From positions 46,148 through 110,147 of IMG/VR virus record IMGVR_UViG_3300032286_000547: a DNA stretch of 64,000 bases. The stretch is one strand, 5' to 3'. The notes beneath the pieces are model-generated. The model had not been told where the DNA came from. It did no database searches and worked only from the letters and a program-made list of their open reading frames with translations. This document shows, one piece after another, positions 23,203-30,948 of the stretch (position 1 is the first letter of the stretch; each line of letters opens with the position of its first letter). The position numbers and the translations under genes are program-made. Origin of the DNA: a virus.

Positions 23203-23850
23203 TTAATTATACTCGTTATCTAATATTTTACCTACAAGATCACTTCTGTGATTAGCTTTAAGTTTGATCCATTCTATGCCTTCAATCTTCTTAGAGATGT
23301 CTATTGCATATGATAGACCTGTGTATGATTCCTTGATGTCTTTCTGTTCATTATCACCGTTGATGATGATTTTTCCAGTTTTACCAAGTCTAGTTAATAT
23401 GGCTAGCATTTCTCCTTTTGACAGGTTTTGTGCCTCTTCCACCACCAGAACATCATCAATGGTCTTACCACGTATAAACTGCACAGGATAAGCGACCACT
23501 TTTTTATTCTTAACCAGTTCTTGAATCTTGACTCTGTCATAACACTTCTCTAAATTTTCTTGAAAGGCTTCTAAATAAGGATTAAATTTATCTTCAAGAT
23601 CACCTGGTAAGAATCCTAATGATCCACCCACTTCGATTGTAGCTCTTGTAACATAGATATGATTACATTGCTTCTTCATTAAAAAATCTAATGCTGCTTG
23701 GGCACACACTAGTGACTTTCCACTTCCAGCTCTACCTGTTACAATAACTATTTGGTTATCAATAATTAGTTGTTTAGCAAGCTTCTGTTCTTCGTTAAGA
23801 GTGACATTATATTTAATATCATTCTTTCTTTCCCTATTAGGTTCTCTCAT
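23203..23850 (-). CDS. phoH: PhoH-like P-loop ATPase
   Basis: 215 residues. Walker A is VTGRAGSGKSLVCAQAA (39-46), followed by the PhoH hallmarks IYVTRATIEVGGSLGFLPGD and a Walker B of DVLVVEEAQNLS. INGDNEQKDI and KANHRSDLV complete the helicase-like core. PhoH proteins are common in large phages. An RNA-linked NTPase role has been proposed but remains unclear. Overlaps the upstream gene by 14 nt. Confidence 0.93.
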   Translation of the reverse strand: MREPNRERKNDIKYNVTLNEEQKLAKQLIIDNQIVIVTGRAGSGKSLVCAQAALDFLMKKQCNHIYVTRATIEVGGSLGFLPGDLEDKFNPYLEAFQENLEKCYDRVKIQELVKNKKVVAYPVQFIRGKTIDDVLVVEEAQNLSKGEMLAILTRLGKTGKIIINGDNEQKDIKESYTGLSYAIDISKKIEGIEWIKLKANHRSDLVGKILDNEYN

Positions 23851-24232
23851 ATTTGGTTAATAAATGATTACGTCTTTTGTTAACCTCCTCATATCTATAC
23901 ATGTCGTTCTCAACATTAGAATGCTCCTCAAGTGTCAAAAGTATAATATTTTCTTCATCTAGACAAGCTTCTTGGTATTTTTCTTTAGGTAGAATATGAT
24001 GGAAGTATGTAGACATAGGTTCTTTACCTAAATATGTTCCACTAATCTCTGATTTGTGTGGCTTCTTTTTCCATATATCAAGAAACATTTCTCTCATTTG
24101 ATGGGAAGTTCCATCACTAACCTTCTTTTTGGCAGTTAGTGATGGTTTTGTCCCACTTGATAATCCTTTTCTTGGTTTATGCTGAAAGCAATAATCACCA
24201 TCAGAGTTTTTTCCGCATGTCTTGCAAGCCAT
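23837..24232 (-). CDS. HNH/NinG-like putative nuclease
   Basis: 131 residues. An N-terminal zinc-knuckle pattern (ACKTCGKNSDGDYCFQHKP) is followed by a Lys-rich linker. A C-terminal block MSTYFHHILPKEKY ... ENIILLTLEEHSNVEND has the two-His and Asn spacing of HNH-type nucleases. The N-terminal Cys/His set resembles NinG-type recombination nucleases. Activity is inferred from these motifs only. Confidence 0.65.
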   Translation of the reverse strand: MACKTCGKNSDGDYCFQHKPRKGLSSGTKPSLTAKKKVSDGTSHQMREMFLDIWKKKPHKSEISGTYLGKEPMSTYFHHILPKEKYQEACLDEENIILLTLEEHSNVENDMYRYEEVNKRRNHLLTKYERT

Positions 24233-24383
24233 CTAATATCTTTTTTTGTAATTTAGTAAACTCAGGATCTTCTTTTGTGCAATGACACAGTCTCACTGTA
24301 GCTGATGTGCCAGAGCTGTAAGGAGCAAACTTGTACCCCTTACATTTCTGACATAGCTCATTTATAGATAGACTACTTACCAT
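24201..24383 (-). CDS. Small Cys-rich protein
   Basis: 60 residues with CQKCKG near residue 12 and CHC near residue 34, possibly one zinc site. It overlaps both neighbours (10-32 nt) in the same direction, which argues for translational coupling. Function unknown. Confidence 0.65.
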   Translation of the reverse strand: MVSSLSINELCQKCKGYKFAPYSSGTSATVRLCHCTKEDPEFTKLQKKILDGLQDMRKKL

Positions 24384-25092
24384 CTTTCACAAATTGACCA
24401 TCAACCATCTTACCTGTACGTTGAGAGATTATATTGTATGCACTATCTAAACATTCTGTAAGCTTCAGTCCTTGCATCTCTGCTTGGATGATGATTGTAA
24501 CTAAGATGTCACCTAATGCATCAATCACTTCTTCTCTATTGTCATTCTCAATAGCTGTGATTAACTCATCTGTTTCTTCCCAGGTCTTCATTGCCTGAGC
24601 TCTTGGTGTTCCATTCTCTAGAATACCTTTCTGTGCAGCCCATGCTATAACAAGGGCCTCTAATTCACGATAACTTCTCATGTTATTCTTTTTTATAATT
24701 AATTTAAAACCTTTATCCGTAGGTTTGAAGTCTTCTATTATAGATCCTTTGAATCCAAAACTCTCCATAGACATACCTCTAGATAAATATGGTCCACCAC
24801 TAGGGTCAACCATATCTATTTCATTTCTTAGACAACTAACCATCTTAATGTACTTAGGATAGTCATAAGTGAGAGTCTCGTCATCATAATGATGTACAAC
24901 ATCTTTGAATTGAGCTAATGTCATTAATGATTGCTTACCCTCATTGTCTTTCAAATATGCATTATATGCATTTTGGTAGTCATTAGGCATACCTATCCTG
25001 CAGAATTCAAAGTTACCTTCCCATAGAATATTATGATCATCATCTTCAGTGAATGTAAATACATCACCATATCTATTTTTGTATTCTCTCAT
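24373..25092 (-). CDS. Protein with C-terminal MazG-like pyrophosphohydrolase domain
   Basis: 239 residues. The last 100 residues (IAWAAQKGILENGTPRAQAM, EETDELITAIE, EVIDALGDILVTI) match the helical MazG fold. The ExxE and ExxD metal ligands lie on two helices. Such enzymes hydrolyse NTPs or dNTPs to monophosphates. The N-terminal 135 residues are unassigned and may select substrate or partners. It lies next to a second MazG-like short protein and recA. Confidence 0.8.
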   Translation of the reverse strand: MREYKNRYGDVFTFTEDDDHNILWEGNFEFCRIGMPNDYQNAYNAYLKDNEGKQSLMTLAQFKDVVHHYDDETLTYDYPKYIKMVSCLRNEIDMVDPSGGPYLSRGMSMESFGFKGSIIEDFKPTDKGFKLIIKKNNMRSYRELEALVIAWAAQKGILENGTPRAQAMKTWEETDELITAIENDNREEVIDALGDILVTIIIQAEMQGLKLTECLDSAYNIISQRTGKMVDGQFVKDGK

Positions 25093-25279
25093 TGTTCTCT
25101 AGTTCTATTATACATCGTTTTAAATAATTGGCCATATCTAAACACTCTTCGTATGAATGCTGTAACCAATCTTTGAGCTCCAAATCAGTTCTCTCAAGTG
25201 TAGTATTATACTTTTTAATACCCACTTGAGATCTCTGCAATAGATCAGCTCTTACTGCTTCAACTATTTTATCTTCCAT
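25073..25279 (-). CDS. Short MazG-like helical phage protein
   Basis: 68 residues. QVGIKKYNTTLERTDLELKD followed by WLQHSYEECLDMANYLKR is a common motif of small phage proteins related to the all-alpha NTP pyrophosphatase group. It overlaps both neighbours slightly and abuts recA, so the three are co-transcribed. Confidence 0.7.
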   Translation of the reverse strand: MEDKIVEAVRADLLQRSQVGIKKYNTTLERTDLELKDWLQHSYEECLDMANYLKRCIIELENNERIQK

Positions 25280-26349
25280 TACATATCAAATAAGTCAGCT
25301 GGTGGAGGAGTAACTACTTCTTCTTCTTCCACTTCTATTTCCTCTACAGGAAGATCAGCTTCATTAATCTTAGCTATAATCTTCTCTCTTAGTTCATCAT
25401 AGAACTCTGGGTTATCTACAACCAACTGTTTGAATTCTTCTAAGTCATACTTAGTTCCATCAACAGTCATTGTCTTACCATACTTTCTACCTATCTCAAA
25501 CTCATTAAGAAGACTCATCATTTCATCAAGAACATCTATTCCTTTACCATATACAATCTCAAACTCTGATTTTCTATATGGAGGAGACATCTTGTTCTTG
25601 ATAGCTTTTAGTTTAGTGATATTACCATAGTTTACATCACCATCTTTTGCTAAAGTTCTAGACACTTCTATACGAACATCTGCATAGAATTTCAATGCAT
25701 GACCACCCTGAGTTGTTGTTGGGTTACCAAACATAACACCAATCTTCTCACGATACTGAGAGATAACAATCACACATGTATTATGTTGTGATAGAGCTCC
25801 CTTAAGTTTTGGATACGCATTACTGTTCAATAAAGCTTTTCTACCTATAGTAGAATCACCTACATCACCATCTAACATCTTCTTAGGAATCAATGAGCTA
25901 TCTGAATCGATGATAACTAGATCAATCTTTCCAGTGTTAATCATATCCATAGCAATGTTGAAACCTTCCTCACCACATGATGGTTGAGCAATCAACATCT
26001 TAGTTGTGTCCACTCCTAGTTTCTTGAAGTAGTTCTTATCAACAGCATGCTCACCATCGATATACAATACAGTTCCACCTTTCTTTTGACATTCTGCTGC
26101 AGCATGTCCACAGATTGTAGATTTACCTGTACCTTCCCATCCCATAAGCTCATATAGCTTACCTTTTACAAATCCTCCTACACCTAGAGTGATGTGATCA
26201 AAACCAATACTACCTGTACTGATTACATCATAGTCTCCTCCTGTTTTAGAGTCTAACGCTAATACTGAACCAACACCATACTTTTTGTTTAGGTTGTCGA
26301 TTACCTCTTGAAACTTATCATCAGTTTCTTTTACTGCTTTCTTTGCCAT
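25279..26349 (-). CDS. recA: RecA recombinase, bacterial type
   Basis: 356 residues. Walker A GWEGTGKST (70-78), Walker B IDLVIIDSDSS, and the RecA signature region GGHALKFYADVRIEV are intact. The L1/L2 loop region around GVMFGNPTTTQGGHALKFYA is present. The C-terminus carries a long acidic tail (EEIEVEEEEVV is typical) like bacterial RecA rather than T4 UvsX. Expected role: strand exchange in phage recombination and replication. It has its own promoter upstream. The cell would also have host RecA, so the phage copy suggests independence from the host. Confidence 0.96.
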   Translation of the reverse strand: MAKKAVKETDDKFQEVIDNLNKKYGVGSVLALDSKTGGDYDVISTGSIGFDHITLGVGGFVKGKLYELMGWEGTGKSTICGHAAAECQKKGGTVLYIDGEHAVDKNYFKKLGVDTTKMLIAQPSCGEEGFNIAMDMINTGKIDLVIIDSDSSLIPKKMLDGDVGDSTIGRKALLNSNAYPKLKGALSQHNTCVIVISQYREKIGVMFGNPTTTQGGHALKFYADVRIEVSRTLAKDGDVNYGNITKLKAIKNKMSPPYRKSEFEIVYGKGIDVLDEMMSLLNEFEIGRKYGKTMTVDGTKYDLEEFKQLVVDNPEFYDELREKIIAKINEADLPVEEIEVEEEEVVTPPPADLFDM

Positions 26350-26372
26350 TATTTAATTGATTTTTAATTGTT

Positions 26373-26403
26373 TAAAGTTAGTGATTTTTCTGCTTTTCTG
26401 CAA
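26373..26403 (-). promoter_or_regulatory. recA promoter, TTG-N20-TAACTTTA
   Basis: On the minus strand TTG (26401-26403) lies exactly 20 nt before TAACTTTA (26373-26380), close to the Bacteroidota consensus TTG-N19/21-TAnnTTTG. It gives a leader of about 20 nt to the recA start. Confidence 0.65.
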
Positions 26404-26487
26404 GTGAAATGTCAGGTTTTTTCCATCATTTACCTGACTTTTTGTGGTAAGAAATTCTTACATACCACTTAGAGTTTCTATTTAAGA

Positions 26488-26520
26488 TTTGTAACAAATC
26501 TATTCTAAATTTGTTACAAA
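26488..26520 (-). promoter_or_regulatory. Dyad operator upstream of recA
   Basis: TTTGTAACAAAT and ATTTGTTACAAA are perfect 12-bp arms around a 9-nt spacer. Each arm is itself nearly symmetric. On the minus strand the spacer runs into TAGATTTG (26495-26502), a -7 type box. The site at 30900-30936 has the same design. Confidence 0.65.
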
Positions 26521-26533
26521 ATACGTTGAGGAT

Positions 26534-26560
26534 AAAAAAGCCCTAGATTTCTCCAGGGCC
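26534..26560 (-). terminator. Terminator after the DUF5522-like gene
   Basis: On the minus strand GCCCT and AGGGC pair around an A-rich loop, followed by TTTTTT. It separates the upstream small-gene operon from recA. Confidence 0.8.
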
Positions 26561-26590
26561 TTCCCAACAATTAAAAAACAGAACAGAAAT

Positions 26591-26773
26591 TTAATTAGTA
26601 TCACTCTGTCTTAGAGTGGTATTTCCTTTTATACGTTCATCGTATGGACAATGTCTACACTGTCCTCCGCAACATGGGCCTCTTTTTTCCAGGTATTCCT
26701 TCGTGAAGTGCACTCTCCCTTCTTCCAGGTAGTAGTCTATTCCCTCTGTAAACTTTCTTTTTTCTTTGTCCAT
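26591..26773 (-). CDS. Small Cys-rich protein, DUF5522-like
   Basis: 60 residues. EGIDYYLEEGRVHFTKEYLE followed by KRGPCCGGQCRHCPY matches the pattern of DUF5522-type proteins, which end in a CC-x3-C-x2-C cluster likely to bind metal. Function unknown. The upstream gene's C-terminal part overlaps it by 119 nt in another frame. Confidence 0.75.
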   Translation of the reverse strand: MDKEKRKFTEGIDYYLEEGRVHFTKEYLEKRGPCCGGQCRHCPYDERIKGNTTLRQSDTN

Positions 26774-26951
26774 GTTCTTTATTCATTTTTGAGGGTATCT
26801 CAATTTCACCCTCGTTAAATAACTTTTCTACAGATGCTATGTCTAAGTTAAAACTATCTGATATAAAATCTGCAGATAGCTGTGGAAACCTTTCTTTGCA
26901 TTCATATATCAAAAGCTTAGTTTTTAGTGACAGCTTTTTTATATAGGGCAT
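26655..26951 (-). CDS. Hypothetical protein with long overlap into the next gene
   Basis: 98 residues. The first 60 (LKTKLLIYECKERFPQLSAD, then a helix ending LFNEGEIEIP) look like normal coding sequence, perhaps a small helix-turn-helix. The last 38 are read in a different frame through the DUF5522-like gene and are Arg/Lys-rich. Either the tail is tolerated or the real protein ends by frameshift. Confidence 0.55.
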   Translation of the reverse strand: MPYIKKLSLKTKLLIYECKERFPQLSADFISDSFNLDIASVEKLFNEGEIEIPSKMNKEHGQRKKKVYRGNRLLPGRRESALHEGIPGKKRPMLRRTV

Positions 26952-27177
26952 TTTTAGTTTGTTTTAATAGTTGCGACTCATCTGCAAACACATATCTGTA
27001 TTTTGTATCCTTGTATTCATCCATTATATATGGATTCTCTAATTTCCTAAAGAAGTTCTTAACATCATTGGTTTCCACAGCAACAATGAAATGAGCATCA
27101 TTATATCCACATACACGTCCTTGATACTTTGGATACACTACTAGCATATTCTTAAACTGTTGAAATAGCTTTTCCAT
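26917..27177 (-). CDS. Hypothetical protein
   Basis: 86 residues, alpha/beta, with YNDAHFIVAVETNDVKNFFR. It overlaps both neighbours by 26-35 nt, so it belongs to a compact coupled operon. No family recognised. Confidence 0.7.
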   Translation of the reverse strand: MEKLFQQFKNMLVVYPKYQGRVCGYNDAHFIVAVETNDVKNFFRKLENPYIMDEYKDTKYRYVFADESQLLKQTKNALYKKAVTKN

Positions 27178-27487
27178 CTTTATCTAGGTTTAAAGTTCTT
27201 AATCTATTCTCTAGTTCATATTCCACCTTCAGAATGAAATTAATCTTCTCTTCAAGTTCTTGTTCTAGAATTCTTCCTGCAAATGGCATAAGTTCTTGAA
27301 GATTTGTAATCACCTTTGCTAACCCATGTCGTGTAGTGATTTCTTCATACTTAAATCCAGGGATCCAAGTAATATCATTAAACACTTGATCTACATAAGC
27401 TAACACAGATGGTATCTCTAAAAGCATACCAGATTCACCATACAGATAATCTTTATACTTATCATTGAATTCTTTACTTGTTCTCAT
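27152..27487 (-). CDS. Hypothetical helical protein
   Basis: 111 residues, mostly helical, with an acidic central part and a WIPGFKYEEI turn. Overlaps the following gene by 26 nt. No family recognised. The 71-nt gap upstream shows no further gene. Confidence 0.7.
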   Translation of the reverse strand: MRTSKEFNDKYKDYLYGESGMLLEIPSVLAYVDQVFNDITWIPGFKYEEITTRHGLAKVITNLQELMPFAGRILEQELEEKINFILKVEYELENRLRTLNLDKDGKAISTV

Positions 27488-27558
27488 TTCTTTTTCTTTT
27501 TATATTGTTAAATAAGTTTCTAATCTTCCGACCAAGTTCTTGATCATTTGGTGTGGAT

Positions 27559-27966
27559 TCAATTATCCTCACTATCTGCAGTAACATCGCTATCATCTGA
27601 CACAGGTTTAAGTTTGTTCTCTAATATGTCAAATGCAACATCTATAGAAGATAGCTCTGCTTCTTTTCTTGTTTTATAAAAAGATTGGTCATCTGCTTCT
27701 TCTACAGCCCAAGTGAATCCAAAGTTATCATGATATTTGATTATTATAATAACATCGTTTGCATCAAACACATCAAAGAGCATCCTTGGATTTGCATCAA
27801 TCATTATTCCTAATTTATCATTTTCTATTCCTTGTTCACGCATGAAATTTTTGAAGTCATCTGGTACACTTTCGTCTTTCAATGATTCAATCATTTGCTC
27901 AAGAAACCAAGCTTTAACCACTGCAGTTGCATGTGGGTAATTTTCTAAAAGTTGTAATCCTGTCAT
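27559..27966 (-). CDS. Hypothetical protein with acidic tail
   Basis: 135 residues. Helical N-terminus (HATAVVKAWFLEQMIESLKD), a beta-rich centre (NDVIIIIKYHDNFGFTWAVE) and an acidic disordered end (SDDSDVTADSEDN). Not recognised. Starts 1 nt before the end of its upstream neighbour's spacer. Confidence 0.72.
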   Translation of the reverse strand: MTGLQLLENYPHATAVVKAWFLEQMIESLKDESVPDDFKNFMREQGIENDKLGIMIDANPRMLFDVFDANDVIIIIKYHDNFGFTWAVEEADDQSFYKTRKEAELSSIDVAFDILENKLKPVSDDSDVTADSEDN

Positions 27967-27967
27967 A

Positions 27968-28171
27968 TTATTCTGATTTTATATTTTGTTTTAATTCTAT
28001 TTCTGCATCTTTCCACCAGTCTCTTTCATAATCAAGTTCACTTAATGGATCAAGGTCTTTGCAAGCATTGTATCTAATATCATACATAAGGCTTGCTAAT
28101 CTACAAAATTCAGCAGCATTCTTGCTACCTACTTCTTCTATAATAACTTCTAAGATTTCTCTATTGCACAT
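27968..28171 (-). CDS. Hypothetical small protein
   Basis: 67 residues, helical, with EVGSKNAAEFCRLASLMYDI. It overlaps the upstream gene by 22 nt and ends 1 nt before the next start. Not recognised. Confidence 0.68.
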   Translation of the reverse strand: MCNREILEVIIEEVGSKNAAEFCRLASLMYDIRYNACKDLDPLSELDYERDWWKDAEIELKQNIKSE

Positions 28172-28728
28172 AAGTCTTTTATTTTATCAAGTTCTAAAAT
28201 TTCTTTTTGTTCGTCCCAACCTTCCCACACTTCAAAATCATCTCCAATAATTTCAACCAAATCAATTCCTAGTTTGTCTTCCCAGAAGCTAACAAGGTCT
28301 TCAGCTTTATTGAAAATTCTATATTGTAGTGAGATCTCGTCTTTGTGTAATCCATTTCTGGTAATCTTAATCACCTTTGGAAACAGCTTTTGAAACTGAG
28401 CAGATGTTTTGGAATATTTACCTTGCTTAATAAGAGTAAAGTCTTTCTTATACTTGTCATCAAGTTGATATACCACTACAACAAATCCATCTTCATAATC
28501 ATAGTCTTCAATCACTGCTTTTGTTCTCTCATATTCATTGTCTAAGAACTCTCTGAACTTATCCAAGTTCTCAGGCTTAAACAATAAATAGATGCATTCA
28601 TCATAATGGTCTTCCTTTCTTGCATCTTTTACATATGCATTAATGAAACCATTTCCTCTAAGAGCGTCTTTAGGTACCTTGAGTGTAGGTACCATAAAGA
28701 TGCTAGTTATATTCTTTTTAATCTCCAT
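28150..28728 (-). CDS. Hypothetical protein
   Basis: 192 residues. The first 140 form an alpha/beta domain (SIFMVPTLKVPKDALRGNGF, then DGFVVVVYQLDDKYKKDF). A C-terminal section has acidic and aromatic residues (DDFEVWEGWDEQ). It directly follows the PD-(D/E)XK nuclease gene by 1 nt and may be its partner. No family recognised. Confidence 0.72.
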   Translation of the reverse strand: MEIKKNITSIFMVPTLKVPKDALRGNGFINAYVKDARKEDHYDECIYLLFKPENLDKFREFLDNEYERTKAVIEDYDYEDGFVVVVYQLDDKYKKDFTLIKQGKYSKTSAQFQKLFPKVIKITRNGLHKDEISLQYRIFNKAEDLVSFWEDKLGIDLVEIIGDDFEVWEGWDEQKEILELDKIKDLCAIEKS

Positions 28729-28729
28729 A

Positions 28730-29782
28730 TCATCCTTTGATATTTACTATTCCATTAGACAAATAATTCTTGTGGCTTATATTCCATGTGTTGGTAGTGA
28801 TGCACCAAGTGAGAGCAGCAATAAGATCTTTTACACCAGGATAAGTTCTTCCTTTGTGTACAAATCCTTCATATGCATCTTCCATATCTTCTAAATCAAG
28901 AGTGTATATTAATGGTTGATAGTAATTTGTGCTATCGCACACAATGAATTTTAGAAACTCCACTCCATATCCATAATAAGGACTATCTTCATTTCTTACA
29001 AGATGTAACATTGCATGATAATAAAGATAGGCTTGGATGTATGCTCTTCTGTAAAGATAATATTCTTCATAGAAATTTTCAACACTCCATGTACATTTAA
29101 GATCATATGGCTGGATAATCTTTTCTTTGTGGTCAATCACCACTTTATCAATCATAGATTTAAATTGATGTCCATCAATTATATATCCTTCCACTTGCAT
29201 TTGATCAATCACTTCATATCTAGAACTATTAACTAAGTTTACAATTGGTGCTGTTGTACTATTGGTCCTAAGCTGTTCTACAATCTTCTCTGCAATAGAT
29301 ATCTCCATAGTGTTCACAACAGTTAGATTATTAGTTCTCACTCTTCTGATTTCATTATAATATATCTCTGCATCAGATCCAATAAACTTATTTACTACAG
29401 CTTCATATTTGATTTTGAATCCAGAATCTTTATATGCTGCTTCTAATAATTCATTCATTGGTGTTCCCACTACACCAAATTCATCTGTAGCATCTCTTGT
29501 ATGTTTATACAATGCTTCTACAAAATCTAACATAAGTCCTGTAGGTGTAGAAGCACAAGATGACATATAGAACTTCTCATCAAATAGATGTGGTTCCATA
29601 AGTAGGGTTTCAACTATTCTACCCATATTAGCTGCTAAGCTATCTTTGTCTTCTACCTTCTCTCCAAGGAAGTATTTCTTGTAATACTTCTTTCTATCTG
29701 TAGAGAAATCTTTTAAGCTACTGGATGAATCCATAACCACTGCTCTGTATTGAGCTTCTGTCTTTGTTGTTCCTTTTATCAT
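28730..29782 (-). CDS. PD-(D/E)XK superfamily nuclease
   Basis: 350 residues. The catalytic core reads SMIDKVVIDHKEKIIQPYDL followed by KCT, the D-x(n)-(D)xK arrangement of this fold. A later helix YLYRRAYIQAYLYYHAML corresponds to the conserved Q-x3-Y motif of RecB/exonuclease VIII-type members. crAss-like phages often carry such a nuclease. A 5'-3' exonuclease feeding the Sak4/SSB recombination pair is a likely role, though not shown here. Confidence 0.82.
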   Translation of the reverse strand: MIKGTTKTEAQYRAVVMDSSSSLKDFSTDRKKYYKKYFLGEKVEDKDSLAANMGRIVETLLMEPHLFDEKFYMSSCASTPTGLMLDFVEALYKHTRDATDEFGVVGTPMNELLEAAYKDSGFKIKYEAVVNKFIGSDAEIYYNEIRRVRTNNLTVVNTMEISIAEKIVEQLRTNSTTAPIVNLVNSSRYEVIDQMQVEGYIIDGHQFKSMIDKVVIDHKEKIIQPYDLKCTWSVENFYEEYYLYRRAYIQAYLYYHAMLHLVRNEDSPYYGYGVEFLKFIVCDSTNYYQPLIYTLDLEDMEDAYEGFVHKGRTYPGVKDLIAALTWCITTNTWNISHKNYLSNGIVNIKG

Positions 29783-30009
29783 AATGTCTGTTTAAATGCT
29801 TCTATAATTTGTGGATACAATGCTCTCACTTCTCTTGGTACTCTACTGAAGAACCATCTAACCTCTAGTTCATACTGATCACCTTTGTCATCTAATCCTT
29901 GTGGATGTATTAACCAGAAATAGTGATACTTCCCTTCATGTTCTACATGTCCTTCATGCCATATTTCATTGAATGAAGGTGTCTTATTTATTGTTATTGC
30001 GTTTGTCAT
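29779..30009 (-). CDS. Hypothetical small protein
   Basis: 76 residues, aromatic-rich (HVEHEGKYHYFWLIHPQGLD). Its stop and the nuclease start overlap by 4 nt, as does its own start with the upstream stop, so it is translationally coupled. Not recognised. Confidence 0.7.
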   Translation of the reverse strand: MTNAITINKTPSFNEIWHEGHVEHEGKYHYFWLIHPQGLDDKGDQYELEVRWFFSRVPREVRALYPQIIEAFKQTL

Positions 30010-30338
30010 AATTCAAGTTTTTTTAAATCTTCATCAATTCTTTCTAAAAATATTTCTTCACCATCATCTCCTGATAGTAACCAATCTATTCTATGTATAT
30101 AAATTTGTGCTATCTTAACCATTGTTGATGCAGACTTAAACTGTTTAATTACTTCATCAGAATATTTATAATGATTTAGATCTTCAGGGTATTTCTCATA
30201 CCATTCATCATCATGCCATCTTTCATCTTTAAGTTGTTCTTCAGTTTTAGGCTGACCATTTTGTTGAATAAGCTTATCTATATCCTCTGCTATATCAGTA
30301 AATCTATACTGAATATATTCCCAATGTCCTCCACTCAT
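30006..30338 (-). CDS. Conserved phage protein (MSGGHWEYIQYR)
   Basis: 110 residues, helical and acidic. The opening MSGGHWEYIQYRFTDIAEDI is familiar from uncharacterised phage proteins. Overlaps the next gene by ATGA. Function unknown. Confidence 0.72.
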   Translation of the reverse strand: MSGGHWEYIQYRFTDIAEDIDKLIQQNGQPKTEEQLKDERWHDDEWYEKYPEDLNHYKYSDEVIKQFKSASTMVKIAQIYIHRIDWLLSGDDGEEIFLERIDEDLKKLEL

Positions 30339-30340
30339 AA

Positions 30341-30499
30341 TTAATATAATTTAATTCTATAGCCCCATCTTGATGCAGCCATAAATTGTTGAAAATAACA
30401 GTCTTGCCAATAATATATCATTTGGTCATCCACTTTATCATAAAATGGTGCTCTTGTAGTTTTGACCATGGTCCATCTACTTATAAGATTCTTTATCAT
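30341..30499 (-). CDS. Small hypothetical protein, 52 residues
   Basis: MIKNLISRWTMVKTTRAPFY opens a 52-residue frame rich in Tyr and Trp. Its start overlaps the HNH gene stop (ATGA) and it fills the space before the next gene, which supports it as real. Function unknown. Confidence 0.65.
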   Translation of the reverse strand: MIKNLISRWTMVKTTRAPFYDKVDDQMIYYWQDCYFQQFMAASRWGYRIKLY

Positions 30500-30885
30500 T
30501 TTGTTTTAGTTTTAGATTGTTTCTCTTTTAATGTTTTTGCATCATGACATGTTGTACATAACACCTGTAGATTATCTTGTTCACAGAATAAACGTTCTAC
30601 AAATAGAGGTAAGTCTTGTGCTGTGTTTAAACTTCCTGCAGGTATAATGTGATCTACATTAATCTGCTTCTCTGGAAACCATCTTTTACACTTCTTACAT
30701 TGGTATTCATATTTCTGACGTTTACTTGGTCCTTTATATAATCTACGTGCATTAAGTTTGCATATCGATATGGGCTTCCACCATCTACTCTTTTGTCTCA
30801 AAGCACTTCTTATGAAGCTCCAGAAGGCTGCCTCACTCATCGTACCATCACATCTTGTCTTTGGGACCAACACTCTCTTTGCCAT
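30496..30885 (-). CDS. HNH endonuclease
   Basis: 129 residues. CKKCKRWFPEKQINVDHIIP provides the first zinc Cys pair and the catalytic DH. DNLQVLCTTCHDAKTLKE supplies Asn, the second CxxC and the metal His. These are the full HNH set. It could be a free-standing homing endonuclease or part of DNA processing. The N-terminus is basic. A well-formed promoter with overlapping dyad lies just upstream. Confidence 0.9.
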   Translation of the reverse strand: MAKRVLVPKTRCDGTMSEAAFWSFIRSALRQKSRWWKPISICKLNARRLYKGPSKRQKYEYQCKKCKRWFPEKQINVDHIIPAGSLNTAQDLPLFVERLFCEQDNLQVLCTTCHDAKTLKEKQSKTKTK

Positions 30886-30899
30886 GTAATTATAATTAA

Positions 30900-30938
30900 G
30901 TTATGTCACAAATATATACTAAATTTGTGACATAACAA
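30900..30938 (-). promoter_or_regulatory. Promoter with overlapping dyad operator before the HNH gene
   Basis: On the minus strand TTG (30936-30938), 19 nt and TATATTTG (30909-30916) form a full Bacteroidota-type promoter. A perfect dyad GTTATGTCACAAAT/ATTTGTGACATAAC (30900-30913, 30923-30936; 9-nt spacer) fills the space between -33 and -7. A protein bound there would block or remodel the promoter. Confidence 0.75.
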
Positions 30939-30948
30939 TAATTAATTA

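Noticed and set aside
26740-26773. Slippery A AAA AAG heptamer between the two overlapping genes at 26.7 kb
   Set aside because: A -1 shift there does not lead into the DUF5522-like frame, which is +1 to the upstream gene, and no downstream structure is seen.
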